Assembly: GCA_045639185.1 (NCBI GenBank)
Contig: JAZUCO010000100.1
Span: 1 to 10,778 of the forward strand
Origin: UBA1081 sp045639185
GTDB lineage: Bacteria > Bacillota > Clostridia > Oscillospirales > Acutalibacteraceae
Direction: 5' to 3'
DNA length: 10,778 nucleotides
In this document: in pieces, positions 5,280-10,778 of the stretch
Position numbering within the stretch: position 1 is the stretch's first letter
How the letters are laid out: each line of letters starts with the position of its first letter
Notes under the pieces: model-generated
What the model was told of the DNA's origin: nothing
The model's input: the letters and a program-made list of their open reading frames with translations, nothing else
The model's database searches: none
Translations under genes and position numbers: made by a program

Positions 5280-7547
5280 ATGCAGAAATTAAGAATAACA
5301 TCAGTTTTGCTCATACTGATAATGATATTCTGCGGAGTTTTCACATCCTGCGGAGGCAACAAAACGGTTTACAATACCGGAGCTGTTGCTGAAAAAACAA
5401 AGGCTGACAATGTATTTTTCACAGACTCGGGGAACTATGAAACAGTTGCAAAAAACAGTTTTATTGAGCTTTGCGCAGACAAGAAAAATCATTCGGTTAT
5501 TGTTAAAGACCTTACAACAGGCTATAAATGGTCTGCTTTGAAAAAATCTTTCACAGACAGTTCATACGCATTTGCGCTGACTCTTTACACTGACAACGGT
5601 ATTTATGAGATGAATACCCAGTCAGATTCAGTTGCTATGTCATCTTCGGCATTAAGCATCGAAAACGGAATTCTCTCCGTAACATACACAATGAGCAACA
5701 ACAAGGAAACTGCAAAAAAATCTCAGGAAGAAATGAGTGCCGACGATATTTATGTAATTTTCACGGTTACTTATGAACTTAAAAATCAATCAGTTGTTAT
5801 GACCATCGACACAGAAAATCTTGTGTGCTCAAAAGGTGCTTTTGTAAAAGATATCAGCGTTATGCCGTGTTTTGCATCTGATGAAACAGACGGTAACGAT
5901 GATTGGTTTCTTATACCTGACAATTCAGGGGCACTGATGAATCTCTCAAGAAAAGATGATTCAACAAGCAGCATCAATATTGATGTTTACGGAACCGACC
6001 CATACAATCAGCGTGAAACAGAATCAGCATCAGCAACTCTCCCCTTATTCGGAGCAAAAAGGGAAAACAGCGCATTCATTGCTGTAATTACAGACGGTGA
6101 TGCTCTTGCAAGTATCAGAGCAAACAGAGGTTCAGACGGAAAATTATCTGCAATCTATCCCGTTTTCACCATAACTCAGGTAAAACATATTGATGAAACA
6201 TCTGTATACAAAGGTGTTTCATACAACGGAAAAATTTCTGTTTCATACAAATTCCTTTCAGGCAGTAATGCAACATACTCTGCTATGGCATCTGCGGCAA
6301 GAGAAGAATTTATTCTCTCTTCACGTCTTTCATCAGAAAAAACAACAGAAGTTGATAATCTTCCATTCAATCTTACCGTTGTTGGTGCGGAAAAATCTGA
6401 AATTCTTACAACAACACATCAGACAACCGATATACTCGGCATTCTGAAAGGTAAAGGCATAAGCAATATTGTGCTCAACTACAACGGAATATACAAAGGC
6501 GGCACCGGCAACAGCAATATCTACACATCTGCCGTAAACAGCAAAAACGGCGGTAAAAACGGCCTCAAAAGCCTTTATGATTACACACAGAAACAAGGTT
6601 GTACATTACTTCTGGGAGCAAACATTTTCTCTTCAGGCAGAAATTACCCTATAGGTAAAAAGTCTTTTGAAATAAGCGGTAAAACTGCAGGTTTTATGAT
6701 GCAGAATGACCTGGGTTACAACAAAAGAGCATCTTCCTCTTTCCTTTCACGTATAGGCAAAGAGGCGTCTGACCTTGGCACGGAAAAAGCAAACCCTGCA
6801 ATTTATTCCGAAGATACATTCTTTGAAATGAACCTGATGAATATTTCAGCATTCAGCACTTCATTCACAAAATATCTTGATAGTGATATAACTTCATATG
6901 CTGACGGAATTTCAGTTACAGATGCAGGACAGATTCTTTATTCAGACAGCAACAACACCCGTCAGGATGCTATGAATGAAATTTCATCAATGCTGCGTGC
7001 TGTTTCAAATTACGGTGAACTTTCCGTTTCAGGCGGTAATCTTTATGCGCTTTACAATGCCTCTTACATCACAAATATGCAGTTTGATACATTCTATCCC
7101 GAAAGCGAAGCTTATGAAGCAGTACCCTTTGCACAGGCTGTGCTTCACGGCAATGTGCTTTATTCGGGACTTCCCATAGATGCAGGTAATCCGCTCTACA
7201 GATATAATATGTTAAGATTCATTGAATATGGTGCAATTCCTGCTTATGAATGGATATATGAAGACTCAAACATTTATTGCTACAGCGGTTATCTTCTATC
7301 GGAAAGACTTTCAGAAATAGTTGATTTTTACAATGATGCATCTGAAATGTTCTCAGAGCTTACCGATGAAACAATAACAGACCACAGAAAAATAACAAAA
7401 GATTCCGACGGAAATGCAGTAACAGGTGTCTATTGCACAACATACTCCGACGGAACAGAAATTTATGTAAACTATACAGGTAGCATAGTCACAACAGACG
7501 GAAATATTGCAATAGGTCCCTATGACTATGTGAAAGTTAAAAGATAA
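5280..7547 (+). CDS. Large extracytoplasmic lipoprotein, DUF5696-like
   Basis: The 755-residue protein begins with a lipoprotein signal peptide: basic MQKLR, a hydrophobic core to about residue 20, and a lipobox-like FTSC with the lipidated Cys at 24. It should be anchored on the outer face of the membrane. Residues about 55-350 are beta-rich, with a family-like opening (NSFIELCADKKNHSVIVKDLTTGYKW, positions 59-84). Residues about 360-660 look like an alpha/beta barrel of the glycosidase kind (SNIVLNYNGIYKGG near 395-408, then PFAQAVLHGNVLYSG at 616-630 and IEYGAIPAYEW at 648-658). The C terminus (TEIYVNYTG) resembles the end strand of carbohydrate-active proteins. The layout fits DUF5696 proteins, often found near sugar transport genes in Firmicutes; that is from memory. 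No catalytic residue can be named. It starts at an ATG after AAGGAAGTGA and ends 13 bases before metAA. Confidence 0.8.
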   Translation: MQKLRITSVLLILIMIFCGVFTSCGGNKTVYNTGAVAEKTKADNVFFTDSGNYETVAKNSFIELCADKKNHSVIVKDLTTGYKWSALKKSFTDSSYAFALTLYTDNGIYEMNTQSDSVAMSSSALSIENGILSVTYTMSNNKETAKKSQEEMSADDIYVIFTVTYELKNQSVVMTIDTENLVCSKGAFVKDISVMPCFASDETDGNDDWFLIPDNSGALMNLSRKDDSTSSINIDVYGTDPYNQRETESASATLPLFGAKRENSAFIAVITDGDALASIRANRGSDGKLSAIYPVFTITQVKHIDETSVYKGVSYNGKISVSYKFLSGSNATYSAMASAAREEFILSSRLSSEKTTEVDNLPFNLTVVGAEKSEILTTTHQTTDILGILKGKGISNIVLNYNGIYKGGTGNSNIYTSAVNSKNGGKNGLKSLYDYTQKQGCTLLLGANIFSSGRNYPIGKKSFEISGKTAGFMMQNDLGYNKRASSSFLSRIGKEASDLGTEKANPAIYSEDTFFEMNLMNISAFSTSFTKYLDSDITSYADGISVTDAGQILYSDSNNTRQDAMNEISSMLRAVSNYGELSVSGGNLYALYNASYITNMQFDTFYPESEAYEAVPFAQAVLHGNVLYSGLPIDAGNPLYRYNMLRFIEYGAIPAYEWIYEDSNIYCYSGYLLSERLSEIVDFYNDASEMFSELTDETITDHRKITKDSDGNAVTGVYCTTYSDGTEIYVNYTGSIVTTDGNIAIGPYDYVKVKR

Positions 7548-7560
7548 GGAGCGATTTATA

Positions 7561-8475
7561 ATGCCCATCAGAATCTCAAATGAATTACCTGCAAGATCTT
7601 TTCTTGAGCAGGAAAATGTTTTTGTAATGCCTGAAGACAGAGCGGATTCTCAGGATATCAGACCTCTTAAAATTCTGATTCTTAATCTTATGCCCACAAA
7701 AATTGCAACAGAAACACAGATTCTGCGACTTCTCAGCAACACTCCCCTTCAGGTTGATATTGAACTGCTTCAGACAGTTACACATACATCAAAAAATACT
7801 TCTCAGGAACATCTTACAAAGTTCTACAAGTCATTTGATGAAGTCAAACATCAGAAGTTTGACGGTATGATTGTTACGGGAGCTCCCGTTGAACAAATGG
7901 AATTTGAAGAAGTTGATTATTGGGACGAGCTTTGCAGTATTTTTGAATGGGCAAAAACAAATGTATATTCAACTTTCCATATCTGCTGGGGTGCACAGGC
8001 AGGTCTTTATTATCATTACGGACTGAAAAAATATCCGCTTGATAAAAAGATGTTCGGCATCTTCGAACATCAGCCTCTTGACCTTTTCCATCCCCTTATG
8101 AGAGGTCTTGACGAGAAATATTATGTTCCCCACTCAAGACATACTGAAATCAGAATGGATGACATTGCAAAAATCAAAGACCTTCAGGTTCTGTCATATT
8201 CAAAAGAATCAGGTGTACACCTTCTTTCTGATATGGATTGCAGAAACTTCTTCTCAACCGGTCACTCAGAATACGATGAAGACACTCTTGCAACAGAGTA
8301 TTTCAGAGATAAGAACAAGGGGCTTGAAATTGACCTTCCCGTCAATTACTTCCCCGATAACGACCCCACAAAAAAGCCTCCCATAACATGGAGAAGCACA
8401 GGAGTTCTTCTTTTCACAAACTGGCTTAACTATTTCGTTTACCAGAGAACTCCTTATGATCTTGCAAATCTTTGA
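7561..8475 (+). CDS. metAA: Homoserine O-acetyltransferase (MetA family)
   Basis: This cytosolic enzyme activates homoserine with an acyl-CoA in the first dedicated step of methionine synthesis. Its 304 residues align from end to end with MetA proteins: MPIRISNELPA at the start, IRPLKILILNLMPTK at 33-47, HICWGAQA at 140-147, STGHSEYD at 232-239 and LLFTNWLNYFVYQ at 283-295. Catalytic Cys142, His235 and Glu237 are present at the canonical positions, and Lys47 is kept. Position 111 is Glu (GAPVEQMEF); in studied MetA enzymes Glu111 goes with acetyl-CoA use and Gly111 with succinyl-CoA, so the product is predicted to be O-acetylhomoserine. The ribosome binding site AAGGAG touches the stop of the lipoprotein gene 13 bases upstream, so the gene is probably co-transcribed. 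No SAM riboswitch or T-box fits before it. Confidence 0.95.
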   Translation: MPIRISNELPARSFLEQENVFVMPEDRADSQDIRPLKILILNLMPTKIATETQILRLLSNTPLQVDIELLQTVTHTSKNTSQEHLTKFYKSFDEVKHQKFDGMIVTGAPVEQMEFEEVDYWDELCSIFEWAKTNVYSTFHICWGAQAGLYYHYGLKKYPLDKKMFGIFEHQPLDLFHPLMRGLDEKYYVPHSRHTEIRMDDIAKIKDLQVLSYSKESGVHLLSDMDCRNFFSTGHSEYDEDTLATEYFRDKNKGLEIDLPVNYFPDNDPTKKPPITWRSTGVLLFTNWLNYFVYQRTPYDLANL

Positions 8476-8485
8476 GGTGTGATTT

Positions 8486-9070
8486 ATGGATTTTAAGCTT
8501 GATGCATTCCCGGTTGATGACAAGACAGGCGGCATCAGAAGTACTGAAAAAATCAGAATAATTATCTGCTATGTGCTGAAAGACCATTCAGGTATTCTTT
8601 CAAAAGACAATCTGCTGTCTGCACTTTATGACAACGGAATTGCAAATTATTTTGAACTTTGTCAGGCGATTGATGACCTTCTTGAAGTCAATGCTATATA
8701 CATTGAAAATGAGCTCCTTTATATCAACGAAAAAGGAATACAGATTTCCCGTGATCTTAAGGATGAGCTTTCACATTTCATAAAGAATAAAGCTGTAAGA
8801 GCGGTAAAGCTTACAGCACTTTATGAGAAAAGAAAAAAAGAAAACAGAATTTCTGTTTCCAAAATCAATGACAATAAATACAGACTCGACATTTCTCTGC
8901 TTTCAGGTGATGCCGACAATACAGAAACTGAAGAACTTCTTAATGTAAGCATTTTCACAACAGATTCTCAGCAGGCAGAAGTTATGAAAACGGCTTTTCT
9001 TAACAACCCTGTAAGACTTTATGAAAACATCATCACAGCATTGACAGAAGATTCTCAGTTCAAAGAATAA
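8486..9070 (+). CDS. DUF4364 family winged-helix protein
   Basis: This is a 194-residue cytosolic protein. Residues about 18-90 read as a winged helix: helices at STEKIRIIICYVLK and LSKDNLLSALYD, a recognition-like helix at YFELCQAIDDLLEV, and a wing at AIYIENELLYINEKG. The C-terminal half (about 115-190) is a mixed beta/alpha domain with NKYRLDISLL and a closing helix. The layout matches the Clostridia family DUF4364, which is predicted to bind DNA but whose function is not established to my knowledge. GAGGTG (8474-8479) overlaps the metAA stop codon and lies 6 bases before the ATG, and the gap to metAA is 10 bases, so the two are closely coupled. Control of a neighbouring gene is possible but nothing in the sequence shows it. 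Confidence 0.83.
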   Translation: MDFKLDAFPVDDKTGGIRSTEKIRIIICYVLKDHSGILSKDNLLSALYDNGIANYFELCQAIDDLLEVNAIYIENELLYINEKGIQISRDLKDELSHFIKNKAVRAVKLTALYEKRKKENRISVSKINDNKYRLDISLLSGDADNTETEELLNVSIFTTDSQQAEVMKTAFLNNPVRLYENIITALTEDSQFKE

Positions 9071-9087
9071 TAACGGACGTAATTACT

Positions 9088-9855
9088 ATGAAATCAGAAA
9101 AATTTGCCGTTTTTCTTGACATCGACAACACTCTGATGTCAGACGGCGTTATACCGCAGATAAATATCGATACAATAAAAGAAGTCCGCAGACAAGGAAG
9201 CTATGTTTTCATCAACACGGCACGTTCTTACGGTTTTATCCCCCAAGAACTCAAAGCCGATGATTTCCTTGACGGTTACGTTGCAGGTATCGGCACAGAC
9301 CTGAGATTCAACGGTCAGCAGATTTTCAGCGAAATTATGACACGTGATGAGCTTAAATTCATCGGTGCACACTTCATCAATGATACACGTGAGATTTCGT
9401 TTGAAGGCGAAGACGAAATGATATGGATTAATCCCACAGACAGACGTAATTCTGTTAAATATCTTCTCTCCTCTGCCGACGAATTTGACACAATCTATAA
9501 AGATTTCAAAATCTCAAAGATGTACATACAAGGTCAGCTTACAGACGAAGAAAGAGAGATTTTCGGCAAAGATTACATACTTTATCAGCATAGTTATTAT
9601 GCCGAGTTTGTAAAAAAAGGCTTCGGCAAAGCTGTGGGAATGAAAAGAATGCTTGAACATATCGGAATCCCTGAGGAAAGATGCATTGCAATGGGTGACA
9701 GCTCCAACGATACAGATATGCTTCTGGCTGCGGGAATTTCCGTTGCTATGGGTAATTCAATACAGGAAATAAAAGACATCTGCTCATACATATCATGCGA
9801 TGCTAAAGACGGCGGCGTTGCACAGGCACTTGAAAAGTTCATACTGAAAAAATAA
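9088..9855 (+). CDS. Cof-type HAD-superfamily phosphatase
   Basis: The 255-residue protein has all four HAD motifs. Motif I is DIDNT with nucleophile D11 and acid/base D13; motif II is T44 in INTARS; the conserved Lys is K181 in GFGKAVG; motif IV is GDSSND (203-208) with D204 and D208 for magnesium. The long segment between motifs II and III (about 60-165) is the C2-type cap that marks the Cof/YbjI group. Such enzymes remove phosphate from sugar phosphates, pyridoxal phosphate or flavin nucleotides; the substrate cannot be told here. Its DIDNT differs slightly from the common DxDGT form but keeps both Asp residues and the Thr. The gap to the DUF4364 gene is 17 bases and the ribosome binding site is weak (GGAC), so translation may depend on coupling. 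A strong terminator begins at its stop codon. Confidence 0.9.
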   Translation: MKSEKFAVFLDIDNTLMSDGVIPQINIDTIKEVRRQGSYVFINTARSYGFIPQELKADDFLDGYVAGIGTDLRFNGQQIFSEIMTRDELKFIGAHFINDTREISFEGEDEMIWINPTDRRNSVKYLLSSADEFDTIYKDFKISKMYIQGQLTDEEREIFGKDYILYQHSYYAEFVKKGFGKAVGMKRMLEHIGIPEERCIAMGDSSNDTDMLLAAGISVAMGNSIQEIKDICSYISCDAKDGGVAQALEKFILKK

Positions 9856-9883
9856 GAGAGATACAGCTGTATCTCTCTTTTTT
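9855..9883. terminator. Palindromic, probably bidirectional intrinsic terminator
   Basis: 9855-9866 and 9867-9878 form a perfect 12-bp inverted repeat, giving about 10 bp of stem around an AGCT loop. Six T (9878-9883) follow on the plus strand. On the minus strand the same stem is followed by TTATTTTTT (reading 9856 to 9848), so it can also end the converging DUF6171/GH51 transcript. It starts at the last base of the HAD stop and its T-run overlaps the DUF6171 stop. Confidence 0.9.
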
Positions 9884-10139
9884 ACCATTTTTTATTTTTT
9901 GTATCAGGGCATTTCTTATTTCTGAAAGCAGCTCTGAATTCTACATAACAGCCACATTTTACACAAGTGCCGCTGATGAGATTATCGCAGTTTCTGCATA
10001 TTTCCAGACGTTTTTGGTATGACGCTTCGTCACACTTCTCCTCTGGTTTGATTTTTGCAATATGCTGCTGAACCAATTTATGATTGTCTTCATCACCACT
10101 CTGGAGTAGAAGACATTTTTTGCACTCTCTGAGCTCCAT
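9882..10139 (-). CDS. DUF6171 family small cysteine-rich protein
   Basis: This is an 85-residue protein with nine cysteines, most in metal-binding spacing: C6/C9 (CKKC), C48/C51 (CRNC), C59/C62/C64 (CVKCGC) and C77 before Pro. A lone C36 lies in the charged helical stretch between the clusters. The pattern (CxxCLL at the start, then ICxxC, GxCxxCGCxVExRAA and CP near the end) fits the Firmicutes family DUF6171, probably a zinc-binding protein of unknown function. It has no signal peptide. Its ATG overlaps the stop codon of the upstream GH51 gene by one base (TAATG), so its translation is probably coupled to it. Cysteine spacing and length make it a real gene rather than a chance frame. Confidence 0.85.
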   Translation of the reverse strand: MELRECKKCLLLQSGDEDNHKLVQQHIAKIKPEEKCDEASYQKRLEICRNCDNLISGTCVKCGCYVEFRAAFRNKKCPDTKNKKW

Positions 10140-10778
10140 TATCTTTCAACAATGAATTTCACAACACTGCAAGGAGGAACATTTGCGATAAATCCGTCTG
10201 CGGTGAGTTCAAAATCGGTAAATTCTGCTGTTTTTACAACTTCTTTATTTTCAAAGGTATTGTGGTCATCCATTTTACCTGTAACAATTTCAGCTTTAAC
10301 GGATTTTACTTCCGAATCAGCAATCTGACACTTGATTTCCTTGGATTTATCAAGACAGACATTCACAACAGTTGAATATATTGTGCCATTTTCATCCATT
10401 GATGCACTTTCAATAAGTTCAGGCATTTTAAGACCTTCACATTCAATTTTCTCTGCTGTAAGGAATGAACCGATGAGTGTATTCTTCTGATGATCCTTAT
10501 ACATTTTGAAAATATGATAAGTAGGTGTAAGAATCATATCATCACCGTCAGTAAGAATAACCGACTGCAGAACATTAACAAGCTGTGCGATATTTGCCAT
10601 TCTGATACGGTCAGCATGCTTATTGAAGATATTCAGCGTAAGACCTGCAACCATAGCATCTCTCATTGTGTTCTGCTGATAAAGGAAGCCGGGATTTGTA
10701 CCTTCTTCAACATCAAACCATGTACCCCATTCATCAACAATAAGGTCAATTCTGTGTTCGGGGTCATATTTATTCATA
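10139..10778 (-). CDS. GH51 alpha-L-arabinofuranosidase, C-terminal part
   Basis: About the last 212 residues of a roughly 500-residue enzyme are present; the reading frame stays open to the window edge, so the Met at 10777 is internal. The protein releases terminal L-arabinose from arabinan, arabinoxylan or their oligomers by a retaining mechanism. The fragment holds the end of the catalytic barrel, with the nucleophile Glu in LIVDEWGTW (fragment residue 16). Further family-like stretches are MRDAMVAGLTLNIFNKHAD and IAQLVNVLQSVILT, then TPTYHIFKMYKDHQ leading into the C-terminal beta-sandwich that ends PPCSVVKFIVE. The acid/base Glu and any signal peptide lie beyond the window; most GH51 enzymes of this kind are intracellular and act on imported oligosaccharides. 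It is followed with a one-base overlap by the DUF6171 gene. Confidence 0.93.
   Translation of the reverse strand, partial: MNKYDPEHRIDLIVDEWGTWFDVEEGTNPGFLYQQNTMRDAMVAGLTLNIFNKHADRIRMANIAQLVNVLQSVILTDGDDMILTPTYHIFKMYKDHQKNTLIGSFLTAEKIECEGLKMPELIESASMDENGTIYSTVVNVCLDKSKEIKCQIADSEVKSVKAEIVTGKMDDHNTFENKEVVKTAEFTDFELTADGFIANVPPCSVVKFIVER

Noticed and set aside
7548..7560. Possible SAM riboswitch or T-box before metAA
   Set aside because: The gap is 13 bases and holds only the ribosome binding site; the promoter leader at 5258-5279 is also too short.
1..10778. Search by eye for tRNA, rRNA, CRISPR repeats, insertion-sequence ends or phage genes
   Set aside because: None was seen. Coding density is high and all gaps are under 125 bases, containing only promoters, ribosome binding sites and terminators.

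Overview
The window looks like a chromosomal segment from an anaerobic, low-GC, gut- or rumen-type member of the Clostridia (Oscillospiraceae/Ruminococcaceae-like). The evidence is an AT-rich sequence with strong GGAGG-type ribosome binding sites, an indolepyruvate:ferredoxin oxidoreductase (an anaerobic, ferredoxin-linked enzyme), Firmicutes-type small families (DUF4364, DUF6171, DUF5696-like lipoprotein) and a GH51 arabinofuranosidase. No phage, transposon, CRISPR, rRNA or tRNA signal was seen. The assignment rests on protein resemblance recalled from memory, not on a search.

Left block (1-4171, all minus strand). From its promoter side this block holds a small membrane-anchored protein of unknown function, a PurF-family phosphoribosyltransferase, and then iorA followed by the first codons of iorB, which leaves the window at base 1. 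The first two genes are separated by one intrinsic terminator. The PurF-family gene ends in a second terminator with a UUCG loop, and iorAB then starts from its own promoter, so there are at least two transcription units here. The PurF-family protein is the most interesting gene: every residue expected for the glutaminase half is replaced, while the PRPP loop and four Fe-S-type cysteines are kept.

Middle block (4240-9883, all plus strand). A divergent promoter pair at 4203-4268 separates the blocks. A DMT/EamA-family transporter starting at TTG comes first. An extended -10 promoter overlapping its 3' end then drives a tight run of four genes: a 755-residue lipoprotein, homoserine O-acetyltransferase (metAA), a DUF4364 winged-helix protein and a Cof-type HAD phosphatase. 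Gaps are 10-17 bases, and the run ends at a strong 12-bp palindromic terminator.

Right block (9882-10778, minus strand). A GH51 alpha-L-arabinofuranosidase, whose N-terminal half lies outside the window, is followed with a one-base overlap by a small cysteine-rich DUF6171 protein. This pair converges on the HAD gene, and the palindromic terminator at 9855-9883 probably serves both directions.

Taken together, the genes cover amino-acid fermentation (IorAB), methionine synthesis (MetAA), possible purine-related phosphoribosyl transfer, solute transport and plant arabinan/arabinoxylan breakdown. This is mostly ordinary housekeeping and accessory metabolism. I did not find a defence system or other clearly new multi-gene system.
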